From JANSWP01 sp041941305 (GTDB lineage Bacteria > Bacteroidota > Bacteroidia > Chitinophagales > Saprospiraceae), in assembly GCA_041941305.1 (NCBI GenBank), contig JBGTQJ010000011.1:124001-188000 (forward strand): DNA of 64,000 bases. Reading direction: 5' to 3'. The notes under the pieces are model-generated. The model was not told the origin of the DNA. It saw nothing but the letters and a program-made list of their open reading frames with translations, and made no database searches. Each line of letters opens with the position of its first letter. Position 1 is the first letter of the stretch. A program made the position numbers and the translations under genes. This document shows, piece after piece, positions 17,893-26,870 of the stretch.

Positions 17893-17954
17893 CGTTTAGT
17901 TATTAAAAATCCTGTATGCGAATATTCGCATACAGGATTTTTAATAACTAAACG
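17893..17954. terminator. Perfect 62-bp palindrome (probable terminator)
   Basis: Positions 17893-17923 are the exact reverse complement of 17924-17954, 31 bp per arm with no spacer. The right half includes a short T-run (GGATTTTTAATAA). It sits between the transglycosylase stop codon and the next start codon, where it would form an exceptionally stable RNA hairpin. Confidence 0.75.
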
Positions 17955-17980
17955 ACAATAAGTAAATAACCTATTCAACA

Positions 17981-18967
17981 ATGAGTTCAACTTTCCGATG
18001 GGGAATTTTAGGTCTTGGGAAAATAGCTCACAAATTTGCTCAGGATATTCAATTAATAGAAAGTGCAGAAGTATTCGCAGTTGCTTCTCGGTCAAAAACC
18101 AGGGCAAAAGAATATGCTGAAAAATATGGGGCCACTTATGCTTTCGATTCCTATGAGGCAATGGCCAAATGTAAAGAAGTAGATGCAGTATACATAGCCA
18201 CACCACATACGAGTCATTACGAAAACACTTTATTGTGTCTGGAAAACAAGCTCCCGGTTTTGTGTGAAAAAGCGTTTGCCATCAATTCAAAGCAGGTGAA
18301 ACAAATGATCGAGTCGGCAAAAAAAAATGACACTTTTTTAATGGAAGCTTTATGGACCCGTTTTTTGCCTGCCTATAAAAAGATGTTAGAGATAGTCGAC
18401 AACCGACAACTTGGAGATTTACTGAATGTAAGGGCAGATTTTAGTTTTAAAGCGCCTTTCAATCCTGAAAGAAGGGTTTTTAACAGAAAGCTAGGAGGCG
18501 GGGCTTTACTAGATATTGGCATATATCCGGTTTTCCTGACACTTTCTCTGTTTGGCAAACCTAATAAAATTGAAGCTGTAGCAACCTTTGGACAAAGCAA
18601 TGTAGATGAAAGTTGTGCGATGATTTTTCAATATTCAGAGGGAAAACTTGCATTCTTGGACGCTTCCTTCCGATACCATTCAAAAACCGAAGCTTATATT
18701 TATGGCGAAAAAGGAACCATCCATCTTCCCAGCAGATTTCATCAGCCCAAACAAATCATTATTGAATTATACCATAATGAAAGACAGGAATTCAATCTTC
18801 CATATATGGGTAATGGCTATTATCATGAGGCCCTTGAAGTAATGAATTGTCTTGCAAAAGGAAAAAAAGAAAGTGATTCAATGTCACTCCAATTTAGTTT
18901 AGAGATGATGGAAGTATTGGATGCCATACGCGAAAAGGCAAGTATTTCCTATCCAGCCTTTGATTGA
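17981..18967 (+). CDS. Gfo/Idh/MocA family oxidoreductase
   Basis: NAD(P)-dependent dehydrogenase of the Gfo/Idh/MocA family acting on sugars or cyclic diols. The 328 residues begin with a Rossmann fold (WGILGLGKIAHKFAQD, 7-22), continue with VDAVYIATPHTSHYENTLLCLENKLPVLCEKAFAIN, where CEK carries the conserved EKP-type lysine (Pro replaced by Ala), then the C-terminal substrate domain with GGGALLDIGIYPVFLTL. It is closest in pattern to dihydrodiol dehydrogenase-type members. Substrate unknown. It is followed 18 bases later by a cotH-like gene, possibly co-transcribed. Confidence 0.92.
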   Translation: MSSTFRWGILGLGKIAHKFAQDIQLIESAEVFAVASRSKTRAKEYAEKYGATYAFDSYEAMAKCKEVDAVYIATPHTSHYENTLLCLENKLPVLCEKAFAINSKQVKQMIESAKKNDTFLMEALWTRFLPAYKKMLEIVDNRQLGDLLNVRADFSFKAPFNPERRVFNRKLGGGALLDIGIYPVFLTLSLFGKPNKIEAVATFGQSNVDESCAMIFQYSEGKLAFLDASFRYHSKTEAYIYGEKGTIHLPSRFHQPKQIIIELYHNERQEFNLPYMGNGYYHEALEVMNCLAKGKKESDSMSLQFSLEMMEVLDAIREKASISYPAFD

Positions 18968-18985
18968 TTAATAATTTAATAGCAC

Positions 18986-20614
18986 ATGAATTTCACAAAT
19001 AAATTTATATTCAAAATTTTTCTGCTAATCCCAATTTCGTCAATTGGTCAAGTTGATTTTACTTCCTCCAATCTTCCAATACTAAAGGTTAGCACTCTAG
19101 AAGAAATAATCGATGAACCCAAAATAGAAGGACACCTGGGACTAATTTGGAATGGCGACAATCTCCGAAATAATGTTGGTGATAGTTTCAATCACTATGA
19201 CGGAAAAATAGGGATTGAAATTCGAGGGGCCAGCTCTCAGTGGTTTCCCAAAAAAAGCTACTCTTTTGAGACAAGAAATGAGGATGGCTCAAATAATAAT
19301 GTTTCATTACTGGGTATGCCTTCTGAAAATGATTGGGTGCTTCACGGCCCCTTTAGTGATAAGAGTTTAATGCGGAATGCCATAACTTATACTTTAGCCA
19401 GCTGGATTATGGACTATGCTCCAAGAGTCCGTTTTTGCGAACTTTTTGTCAATGATGATTACAAAGGTGTTTACTTACTTACAGAAAAAATAAAAAGGGA
19501 TAACAATCGCGTAAATATTGATAAAATGACCCTAGATGAAACGGATGGCGATGAGCTGACGGGAGGTTATATTATTAAAATAGACAAGGCTGAAGGAGGT
19601 GACAATGAAGGGTGGATTTCCCCTTATCGTCCTGAAGATGATTCCTGGCAAGAAACCGTTTTCTTCTACCATTACCCAAAACCTGATGAAATTACTCCCG
19701 AACAAGAACTTTATATCGAAAGCTTCATCACCTCTTTTGAAGAATCATTGAAATCTGAAGATTATAAAAATGCAACTACAGGCTATCGAAAATTCGTTGA
19801 TATTCCTGAATTCCTGGATTTCATGTTTATTAATGAAATTGGAAGAAATGTAGATGGCTACCGTTTGAGTACCTTCATGCATAAAGACAAGGAAAGTGCT
19901 GGAGGAAAACTAAAAATGGGCCCAGTTTGGGATTTCAACTTGGCTTTTGGAAATGTTGATTATTGCATTGGGGGAGGGACAAAAGGCTGGGCTTTAGATT
20001 TTAATTCCGTCTGCCCAGACGATTTTTGGATTATTCCTTTTTGGTGGGAAAGACTTCGCGAAGATCATTCCCTTGCAGGGGAGGCAGCAGAACGTTGGAA
20101 GATGCTTAGAAACGCTGAACTTTCGAATGCTCGTATTTTCAACATGATCGATTCTCTTGCTAATTTACTGGAAGAAAGTGCAGATAGAAATTTCGAAAGA
20201 TGGGATATTTTAACCGATTACGTTTGGCCAAACAGCTACATCGGAGGTTCCTACGAAAATGAAATTGATTTCCTCAAAAATTGGCTTACCGACCGGTTAA
20301 CCTGGCTTGATGAAAATTTTGAAAGGTTTGGAATATACAGATACATTCCAGAAGAACGCTTTGATCCTATTATCTATCCTAATCCTTTTCGAGAAAATGT
20401 TACTTTCAAGTATTATGTTAGAGAGACAGAAAAGGTCAATTTCAAAATCTTTAATAGTCTTGGAGCCTTGGTTTTTGAAATTCAAGACTTCGAACACTTT
20501 AATGGGAATAACACTTTTCTGCTAGATACCTCAGATTTTCCCTCGGGCATCTATTTTTATTCCTTCTGGATATTTGATGAAAAGCGGCATCAGGGGAAGA
20601 TCATCAAACAATAG
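18986..20614 (+). CDS. CotH kinase-family protein with T9SS sorting domain
   Basis: Secreted protein related to the spore-coat kinase CotH, an atypical protein kinase. After a signal peptide (about 1-21, ending SIGQVD) comes the CotH core: GIEIRGASSQWFPKKSYSFETR, GMPSENDWVLHGPFSDKSLMRNAIT, FCELFVNDDYKGVYLLTEKIKRDNNRV, GGYIIKIDK and MGPVWDFNLAFGN, where the DFN is the metal-binding motif. The last 75 residues are a type A T9SS sorting domain (IIYPNPFRENVTFKYY ... GIYFYSFWI). Targets are unknown; kinase activity is inferred from characterised CotH proteins. It is convergent with the VOC gene, 4 bases apart. Confidence 0.92.
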   Translation: MNFTNKFIFKIFLLIPISSIGQVDFTSSNLPILKVSTLEEIIDEPKIEGHLGLIWNGDNLRNNVGDSFNHYDGKIGIEIRGASSQWFPKKSYSFETRNEDGSNNNVSLLGMPSENDWVLHGPFSDKSLMRNAITYTLASWIMDYAPRVRFCELFVNDDYKGVYLLTEKIKRDNNRVNIDKMTLDETDGDELTGGYIIKIDKAEGGDNEGWISPYRPEDDSWQETVFFYHYPKPDEITPEQELYIESFITSFEESLKSEDYKNATTGYRKFVDIPEFLDFMFINEIGRNVDGYRLSTFMHKDKESAGGKLKMGPVWDFNLAFGNVDYCIGGGTKGWALDFNSVCPDDFWIIPFWWERLREDHSLAGEAAERWKMLRNAELSNARIFNMIDSLANLLEESADRNFERWDILTDYVWPNSYIGGSYENEIDFLKNWLTDRLTWLDENFERFGIYRYIPEERFDPIIYPNPFRENVTFKYYVRETEKVNFKIFNSLGALVFEIQDFEHFNGNNTFLLDTSDFPSGIYFYSFWIFDEKRHQGKIIKQ

Positions 20615-20618
20615 TTGT

Positions 20619-20987
20619 TCAATTCTCTGAATGTAAGGCGATTCTATTACCCTCAACATCCTCGATCAATGCCATATATCCATGATCTGGGGAAATTTGC
20701 TTTTTTGCTTGAATAATTTTTCCTCCAGCCTTCTCCACTTTCCCTAATACAGATGATAAATCTGGATTGGCATTCATGTAAACCACGGTCCCTGTTGAAG
20801 AGGGCTTGTACCAGGCTCCTTCACAGATTGCACATCCAACATCACCATGAGGGAATATGCCCATTTTTAAAGCGCCTAAATCCACCGCTTGAATTTCAAC
20901 ATCAAAAATGGTTTCATAAAAATGTTTTGCACGATTAAAATTTGAAGCTGGAATTTCGAACCAGCCTGTCCATGACTTTTTACTCAT
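20619..20987 (-). CDS. VOC family (glyoxalase-like) protein
   Basis: Small vicinal-oxygen-chelate protein, 122 residues. It begins WTGWFEIPASNFNRAKHFYETIFDVE, the typical first betaalphabetabetabeta unit, has a central loop (GAWYKPSSTGTVVYMNAN) and ends with DHGYMALIEDVEGNRIALHS, the second unit. It matches the family of single-module VOC proteins often annotated as lactoylglutathione lyase-like or bleomycin-resistance-like. Substrate cannot be inferred. It faces the cotH-like gene and has a 665-base region upstream. Confidence 0.88.
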   Translation of the reverse strand: MSKKSWTGWFEIPASNFNRAKHFYETIFDVEIQAVDLGALKMGIFPHGDVGCAICEGAWYKPSSTGTVVYMNANPDLSSVLGKVEKAGGKIIQAKKQISPDHGYMALIEDVEGNRIALHSEN

Positions 20988-21652
20988 AAATCATATTTTG
21001 ATTTTAAAAATAATATGTAAAATTACGTAGGTAATACTTCTTTAATTTTTTTGAATGGTTAAAATTAGCGCAATTTTGTTTTGTTTTTTTTTGGAAAAAA
21101 ACAGTCTTCCCATAAATTGCAGCTCGCACCGCAATAATAATTGGTATCCATTCTAATATAATCCCTTCCCTAACCACAGTATCTTAATAAAAATTAAAAA
21201 CGCATCCAAAGTCTTCTTGTGAAAAACATAAACTCAAGGGTGTAGTGTAACCGGTATGAACACTATAGCTAAAGGTTTTTTTGTAAAGCCTAAAAACAAA
21301 ATTCGAATATTTATGAGAAGACTACTTTGCATTCCATTCTTGTACTTATTCGTCCCATTTTATTGTTTTTAAAATCTTTAAATTTTTTCCTTCGTTTCCA
21401 AGCGTTGCTTTGTAACAATTTCAGTAAATCTGGTATTAAACATTTGTAAACGTTAGGGGAATTGTAGAGGTTTGATGAGTTTATATATTATGATAGAACC
21501 AAAACTAAATTATTTAGACTAGGATTCTATTCAAATTACAACTCGTCAACCTCTATTTTTTTTTGAATAGCTTCCCCTACCAATGGGTTTTCTTTTTACA
21601 ACCTTCCAAAATTTTCTTTCTTTGATTTCCTATTAAAAATTGAGAGGAATCT
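20988..21652. other. 665-base intergenic region
   Basis: Long AT-rich divergent interval. No credible gene is seen: the best frame, 21313-21372, encodes only 19 hydrophobic residues. The only structured part is a roughly 90-base hairpin with a T-run at 21465-21564. Confidence 0.55.
21465..21564 (+). ncRNA. Structured leader or small RNA candidate ending in a T-run
   Basis: TAGAGGTTTGATGAGTT (21465-21481) pairs imperfectly with AACTCGTCAACCTCTA (21540-21555). An inner pairing involves ATAGAACC (about 21493-21500) and GGATTCTAT (about 21522-21530). The outer stem is followed directly by nine T residues. This looks like a rho-independent terminator closing a short RNA, or an attenuator for the deacetylase gene starting at 21653. 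Base pairing was read by eye only. Confidence 0.4.
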
Positions 21653-22960
21653 ATGAATTTAATTGTCTATTCAAAATCTAAGAGTCCGCGTCTTGAATAC
21701 ATTCTGAATGTGATATTGGGACAATTATTGGGAATTGAATATTTGTTAATCACCAATAAAATTGATTTTGAAAAGAGCTCTTCTCCAAAAATCAACTTCA
21801 GCGACTATCCTTTTTCATGTGATATTTTTCACATTATTCCGCATACACTTTTATTCGAAAAAAGCATAAAGCCACAAAACATAGAGGTATATGAGTACCA
21901 GGGACTTCCTGCATTTTTTAAAAGTCATGAAGGAAAAGGAGATTTACCTTTCGATATTTTTTCAATGGCTTTTTATTTATTAAGTCGTTATGAAGAGTAC
22001 CTGCCATTTCCTAAAGATGACTTTGGTCGATTTACTGCAAAGGAAAGCTTAGTCGCCAAACATGGTTTTTTGGAAATGCCATTGATAAATCTATGGGCAA
22101 AAAAGTTAGGGGCATTATTAAAGGCAAGATTCCCTTCTTTAGCGATTCGGGAACCAGAATTTAAATTTCAACCTACATATGACATTGATTATGTCTGGGC
22201 TTACTTGAACAAAGGATTTTTTAGAACAAGTGGAGGTTTTTTAAAAGATTTGCTTACTCTAAATTTTCAGAATATATCAACCAGAACAAAAGTTTTATTA
22301 AAAATCGAAAAAGATCCTTTTTTTACTTTTGATTACTTGAATCAGCTTCACGAAAAGAATAAACACTTCCCTATTTTCTTCTTTTTATTAGCTAACTGGG
22401 GCAAGTTTGACAAAAATACCTCTTATAAAAATCCAGCCCTGCAGAAATCAATCTTAACTGTTTCTGAAAAATACGATATTGGAATTCACCCTTCCTTTCA
22501 ATCGAATTCAAAAGAAGAATTGATTACAGTTGAAAAACTGCGCCTTGAGAGAATTTCCAGAAAAACTATTTCAAAAAGTCGACAGCATTTTTTAATCCTT
22601 GACTTTCCAAGAACCTACCAAAATTTAATTAAAGCTGGAATTAAAGAAGATTATACAATGGGCTATGCTTCGAGAGTTGGTTTTCGAGCCAGCATCGCTT
22701 CTTCTTTCTTTTGGTATGATATTGAAAATGAGAAAATTACAGCCTTGAAAGTTCATCCTTTTCAAGTGATGGATGTAACTTTAAAGCAATATTTAAATTT
22801 GTCTCCTGAAGAGGTGATTCAGAAAATAACTCCAATAATCAATGTTTGCAAGGAAGTTGGAGGCACTTTTACCACACTTTGGCACAACAGCTCTTTAAGT
22901 GATGAAACAGAATGGAGAGGTTGGCGCAAAGTTTATGAGCAGATTTTAACCTACCTTTGA
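21653..22960 (+). CDS. Polysaccharide deacetylase family protein
   Basis: Bacteroidetes-type polysaccharide deacetylase-like protein, 435 residues. The N-terminal half (about 1-175), with LEYILNVILGQLLGIEYLLIT and FDIFSMAFYLLSRYEEYLPF, is a conserved accessory domain that precedes NodB-like domains in this phylum. The second half shows the metal-binding TYDIDYVW (Asp-Asp motif), IFFFLLANWGKFD, then DIGIHPSF (the H-x-S/T-type motif) and a late LWHNSS. Enzymes of this family remove acetyl groups from cell-surface glycans. No signal peptide is visible, so it may act in the cytoplasm or be wrongly typed. upp follows after 36 bases. Confidence 0.87.
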   Translation: MNLIVYSKSKSPRLEYILNVILGQLLGIEYLLITNKIDFEKSSSPKINFSDYPFSCDIFHIIPHTLLFEKSIKPQNIEVYEYQGLPAFFKSHEGKGDLPFDIFSMAFYLLSRYEEYLPFPKDDFGRFTAKESLVAKHGFLEMPLINLWAKKLGALLKARFPSLAIREPEFKFQPTYDIDYVWAYLNKGFFRTSGGFLKDLLTLNFQNISTRTKVLLKIEKDPFFTFDYLNQLHEKNKHFPIFFFLLANWGKFDKNTSYKNPALQKSILTVSEKYDIGIHPSFQSNSKEELITVEKLRLERISRKTISKSRQHFLILDFPRTYQNLIKAGIKEDYTMGYASRVGFRASIASSFFWYDIENEKITALKVHPFQVMDVTLKQYLNLSPEEVIQKITPIINVCKEVGGTFTTLWHNSSLSDETEWRGWRKVYEQILTYL

Positions 22961-22996
22961 GGTTTCAAAAAGTACAAACCAATTGCGAGTCTATTT

Positions 22997-23647
22997 ATGA
23001 TTTTTAATTTAAGTGAACATTCATCTATTGCCAATCGCTTTGTTGCAGAATTGAGAGATGTGAATATTCAAAAAGATCGAATGCGTTTTCGGAGAAATCT
23101 GGAACGAATCGGAGAAGTTATTGGCTATGAAATTAGCAAAACACTGGAATATAAGACCATAGATGTTGAAACTCCTCTTGGTATTGCAAAAGCTAATGTT
23201 CCAAATCAAAGAATTGTTTTAGGAACAATTTTTAGAGCTGGCTTGCCACTTCATCAAGGACTATTAAATGTCTTTGACGATGCTGGGTGCGCTTTTGTCT
23301 CTGCTTACCGAAGACATCATAAGGATGGCACTTTCGAAATCAAATTGGAATATGTTTCTTGTCCCAACCTACAAGACTGTGTTCTGATTATTGCAGATCC
23401 TATGCTTGCCACTGGAGCCTCAATGGACATTGTGATAAGGGAATTGCAAAATTTTGGAGTTCCTACAAAAGTACACGTTGTCACTGCTATTGCTTCTATA
23501 GACGGACTCAACTACATAAAAAGGCTTTACCCTAAAGCAAGTATTTGGATGGGTGCCCTGGATGAAGAACTAACGGCTAAATCATACATTGTACCAGGAC
23601 TTGGAGACGCCGGAGATTTAAGTTTTGGTCAAAAAATACAGGACTAG
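22997..23647 (+). CDS. upp: Uracil phosphoribosyltransferase
   Basis: Pyrimidine salvage enzyme converting uracil + PRPP to UMP. The 216 residues contain RDVNIQKDRMRFRRNLERIGEVIGYEIS, LGTIFRAGLPLHQGLL and the PRPP loop VLIIADPMLATGASMDI (ADPMLATG), followed by IVPGLGDAGDLSFGQ at the C-terminus. All are diagnostic of Upp. It joins tdk and pyrD as pyrimidine genes in the window, though not clustered with them. It ends 8 bases from the convergent M14-like gene. Confidence 0.96.
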   Translation: MIFNLSEHSSIANRFVAELRDVNIQKDRMRFRRNLERIGEVIGYEISKTLEYKTIDVETPLGIAKANVPNQRIVLGTIFRAGLPLHQGLLNVFDDAGCAFVSAYRRHHKDGTFEIKLEYVSCPNLQDCVLIIADPMLATGASMDIVIRELQNFGVPTKVHVVTAIASIDGLNYIKRLYPKASIWMGALDEELTAKSYIVPGLGDAGDLSFGQKIQD

Positions 23648-23655
23648 GCATAAAT

Positions 23656-24603
23656 TCATTCAGGAATACCAATATGGAATAGTGCATCACCCATACTCAC
23701 TACCGGTGTATTGTTGTGTCCAAAAATATATCCATCATACTTTGAAACGACGGGAATTTCATCTTGTCCATATGGATCATTTATTACACCCAGGGGTTCC
23801 CCTCTTTTTACAGAATGCCCAGATCGTTTTGACCATCTGAACAATCCTGCTCGAGCCGCTCTAATCCAGGTTGTTTTTACAAGTTTTATGGATTTGATTG
23901 GCTCAGGAGCTTTTTCGATCATTCCTTTTGCACGCATCAACTTTTTCAAACCTGCAATCCCCTTTTCTATTGCAAAACCGTCAAATCGCAGATTTTCTCC
24001 TCCTTCATACACCAAAATTCTTGTATCCATATCCATTGCAGCTTTACGCAGAGATTTTGGTATAGGTTTGTTTGGAATAAGGTACGGCGGATTAAACGCC
24101 ATTGCCAGCGTTTCGCTTTCCAAATCCCCTTTAACATATCGAATCTGAGGAAAATTGTAATTGCTGTTTCCACCCGTGTGAAAGTCAACTCCAAAATCTA
24201 CCAATGGCAATATCTTTTTGGTCAATATCCTTGCAACTCTGGAAGCAAGCGACCCATTTGCCGCTCCTGGAAAACTCCGATTTACATCTTTCCCATCAGG
24301 GACTTCTCTAGAAAAATTATTGAAGCCATAAATATTCAAAACTGGTATTGCGATAACGGTCCCACTTTTTAAATTTTCAAACATTTCAGAAGCAATCGTT
24401 CTCCTAACAATTTCCACACCGTTTATTTCATCACCATGCACCCCACCTAAAACCAACATGACAGGCCCGGGCTGTTCACTTCTATAAACATTTACATTCA
24501 AATGAATTCTGGTATCTGAGGGAAGGCGACCAACATTGAGTCTAATAATTTCATTTTGTCCAGGTTCAACAGTCGTATTGTGAAGGATAAATTCTTGGCT
24601 CAT
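23656..24603 (-). CDS. Succinylglutamate desuccinylase/aspartoacylase-family protein
   Basis: Zinc carboxypeptidase-fold (M14) deacylase, 315 residues, cytoplasmic. Zinc ligands are visible in LGGVHGDEINGVEIVRR (HxxE) and VDFGVDFHTGG (His). The arginine site lies in DGKDVNRSFPG. The C-terminal barrel (from about 215) is of the kind found in AstE/AspA relatives. The family hydrolyses N-acyl amino acids or amides; the exact substrate is unknown. It is last gene of a probable operon with the T9SS plug gene (25-base gap) and mpg, an unexplained association. Confidence 0.92.
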   Translation of the reverse strand: MSQEFILHNTTVEPGQNEIIRLNVGRLPSDTRIHLNVNVYRSEQPGPVMLVLGGVHGDEINGVEIVRRTIASEMFENLKSGTVIAIPVLNIYGFNNFSREVPDGKDVNRSFPGAANGSLASRVARILTKKILPLVDFGVDFHTGGNSNYNFPQIRYVKGDLESETLAMAFNPPYLIPNKPIPKSLRKAAMDMDTRILVYEGGENLRFDGFAIEKGIAGLKKLMRAKGMIEKAPEPIKSIKLVKTTWIRAARAGLFRWSKRSGHSVKRGEPLGVINDPYGQDEIPVVSKYDGYIFGHNNTPVVSMGDALFHIGIPE

Positions 24604-24628
24604 TGTGTGTTTTTGTAAGATGGGTATT

Positions 24629-26059
24629 TTAAAATCTGGAATCGAATGTTCTGGCTCCTACCAGCATGTCATATCTTTTTCCGAAAGGGCGATAATATAC
24701 TAAAACAGTGTAATAATTTTCTGTTTCAAACCAAGTGCCTTCGATATCTTCCAGAATTGGCTTTCCTCCCTTTTGTGGTACTGTTACATAGTAATAATCA
24801 TAATAGCCTTGTTTTAAAGTAGCTTTCCCAACATAGCTGGTGACTGCAGTATTGTAAACCATTTTAAATTCAGGTTTTAATTGCCAATCCGTCAAACCTC
24901 CAAAAATATATACATCAGCATCGTAAAATTCAGTGGGGCTGTATAATGTGAATAGCACATCTCCGTAATCACTCCTTATGTCATTATCATCGGGACGGTA
25001 AGTGTCAAAGTTAAAGAAAGGTTCATCGCGATTGGCTAAACTCCTGGCAGTAGTGTCCAATCCTAAGCTAAACCGAATCCTATTTTGTTCATCAATATTT
25101 ATGCTGTTGTTATTAGTAGGTTGACGTCGATTTCCCCTATTGTCATCTCTATATTCTATAATAAAGTCACCATTCAAATCGGGATAGTCCAAATGAGCAT
25201 TTCCTATTCTCTTTTTGTCGACATGAAGAGTCACGTCATAGGTATTACCAACCAAGTCTACTTGTCGAATGTCAGGAGTTCCTACCCTGAAATTTCTCAG
25301 ATCAAGTGGGCGAAATTCTCTTCCAGCCTCAAATACGATTTTGTTTTGATAAGTAAATAATTGTTCTTCTCTCCTTGTAAATTGAGGTCTAATATTCATA
25401 ATTGCATTGTCCCAACGCCCATTTTGTAAAATACAGGCAGACAATTCTGTTAGTGGATTCCGAACTTCAAACCCTTCGTGGCTCACTACAAAATCTATTT
25501 CCTGATGGGATTTCATTTTACTAACGGTTGCTGGTCTTACCATATCTGGAAAGACTTTCATAATTGGGTCAACTACCATAAATCTCCTGGTAATTACCAG
25601 CTTTTTTTCGTCTTCATCTTCATAGACCTTCAAAAGGTAGTTTCCCGATTTGGTGAAAGTCATATCATCATTTGGAATTCTTAAGGAGTAGTGGGTGTAA
25701 ACAGTTTGAGTCCCAAAAGAATATTCATAGTCTTCAATGTCAGCTTCCTGAAAACCATCGATGTATTCCATTTCAGACATATTGGAAGGGGTCCAATCCC
25801 GATTACAATGCGTAACCGTATAGACATACGTTTTTACATCTGCGTCCAATTCGTCAAAAGATAACTCTAAAAAACCCGAACCAAGATTAATGATTGGAAA
25901 TGAAGTGTACAGGCCTAATTCATGAAATTTCACAGATTTTATATTATCTGAATATACGTAATGCTCATAGCGGATATTTTCATCCTGTGCCGCAGCAATT
26001 AGAGAAACACTGCAGAGATATAATAGGATATACTTTTCAATTTTATTTTTATTAATCAT
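24629..26059 (-). CDS. Type IX secretion system plug protein (DUF5103)
   Basis: Periplasmic/outer-membrane-associated protein of the DUF5103 family, shown structurally in Flavobacterium to plug the large SprA translocon of T9SS. The 476 residues have a signal peptide (about 1-24), and the family patterns KSVKFHELGLYTSFPIINLGSG, LSFDELDADVKTYVYTVTHCNRDW and YHYSLRIPNDD-like segments. Near the C-terminus come YIFGGLTDWQLKPEFKMVYN and a final YYTVLVYYRPFGKRYDMLVG. Length fits. Together with the sorting-domain cargo proteins in the window it shows that the organism has T9SS. Its place between mpg and an M14-like gene suggests co-transcription only. Confidence 0.93.
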   Translation of the reverse strand: MINKNKIEKYILLYLCSVSLIAAAQDENIRYEHYVYSDNIKSVKFHELGLYTSFPIINLGSGFLELSFDELDADVKTYVYTVTHCNRDWTPSNMSEMEYIDGFQEADIEDYEYSFGTQTVYTHYSLRIPNDDMTFTKSGNYLLKVYEDEDEKKLVITRRFMVVDPIMKVFPDMVRPATVSKMKSHQEIDFVVSHEGFEVRNPLTELSACILQNGRWDNAIMNIRPQFTRREEQLFTYQNKIVFEAGREFRPLDLRNFRVGTPDIRQVDLVGNTYDVTLHVDKKRIGNAHLDYPDLNGDFIIEYRDDNRGNRRQPTNNNSINIDEQNRIRFSLGLDTTARSLANRDEPFFNFDTYRPDDNDIRSDYGDVLFTLYSPTEFYDADVYIFGGLTDWQLKPEFKMVYNTAVTSYVGKATLKQGYYDYYYVTVPQKGGKPILEDIEGTWFETENYYTVLVYYRPFGKRYDMLVGARTFDSRF

Positions 26060-26097
26060 CGTAATATTTTAAAAATCAAACAATTTTGTCCAATTTT

Positions 26098-26706
26098 TTA
26101 TTTCGCAGGGCTCGTCCATTTGGAATTTTTGATTCGAAATCGCCAATCCCATAACGCACATTCTTCTGCATAAGCAACACCAACTCTAGGGCTGGCAATG
26201 ATATTTTCTTTGTCTATCATCTCGCCTGAGTCTTCTATCCAAATCGGGCTATTTTCTTCAACCAGACTCAGCCCAGTATGCCCTGTATTGATCCCAAGCG
26301 CCTTGGTTAAAACGCCAGGACCTGCTGTTAATTGCGGCTTTATGCTTTTCATTTTTCTCCGTTCCAACATTAGAGTCAAATTTTCAACAGGTTCCACAGC
26401 TCTAATCAATATGGCATGTGCCATCCCTTCTTTTGCAGTCACCACATTGAATAAATGATGGATACCATAGCAAAGATAGACATATGCAGTACCACCTTCC
26501 CGAAACATCACTTTGGTACGTTCTGTTTTTCGATTATTGTAAGCATGGCAAGCCTTATCTTCTGGCGCTCGATAAGCTTCAGTTTCAACAATTTTCCCTA
26601 CTGTCTTGTTACCGTCAAAATTTGTAACGAGCCATTTTCCAAGCAATTCTTGACTGATTTGTAAAATATCTGTTCGTATGTAAAATGATTTGGTAAGCCT
26701 TCGCAT
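26098..26706 (-). CDS. mpg: DNA-3-methyladenine glycosylase (AAG/Mpg type)
   Basis: Base-excision repair glycosylase removing alkylated purines and hypoxanthine. Visible motifs: LLGKWLVTNFDGNKTVGKIVETEAY (the DNA-intercalating and catalytic Glu region), PEDKACHAYNNRKTERTKVMFREGGTAYVYLCYGIHHLFNVVT, and GPGVLTKALGI. I chose ATG 26706 (MRRLTKSFY) rather than the upstream ATG at 26739, because family members start close to this point and a good promoter -7 element (26711-26718) lies between the two, making the upstream ATG untranscribed. Resulting length 202, normal for the family. First gene of the mpg - plug - deacylase operon. Confidence 0.95.
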   Translation of the reverse strand: MRRLTKSFYIRTDILQISQELLGKWLVTNFDGNKTVGKIVETEAYRAPEDKACHAYNNRKTERTKVMFREGGTAYVYLCYGIHHLFNVVTAKEGMAHAILIRAVEPVENLTLMLERRKMKSIKPQLTAGPGVLTKALGINTGHTGLSLVEENSPIWIEDSGEMIDKENIIASPRVGVAYAEECALWDWRFRIKNSKWTSPAK

Positions 26707-26710
26707 ATAG

Positions 26711-26739
26711 CAAAGATAATAGCCAGCAAAGAAGAACAA
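26711..26739 (-). promoter_or_regulatory. Bacteroidetes-type promoter for mpg operon
   Basis: On the minus strand, TTG (26737-26739) is followed after 18 bases by TATCTTTG (26711-26718), matching the Bacteroidetes consensus TTTG-N19-21-TAnnTTTG. Transcription would start at about 26705-26707, right at the chosen ATG, implying a leaderless or nearly leaderless mRNA. Confidence 0.6.
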
Positions 26740-26870
26740 TTCTTCCTTTCATGAAATATCCCTGGTTTAAAAATATCCCTGGTTTTTAGTTACTTTTTTA
26801 ATGATTGCATAACAAATAAAATAGTAATCCAACTTGTTGACCATTTTCTTAAATTTTTAAACCCGCTCTC

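Noticed and set aside
21313..21372. 19-residue hydrophobic leader-like frame
   Set aside because: Too short, with no following structure or conserved context to support a leader peptide.
26707..26739. Upstream ATG for mpg (adds MFFFAGYYLCY)
   Set aside because: It overlaps the predicted -33/-7 promoter elements and would lie upstream of the transcription start.
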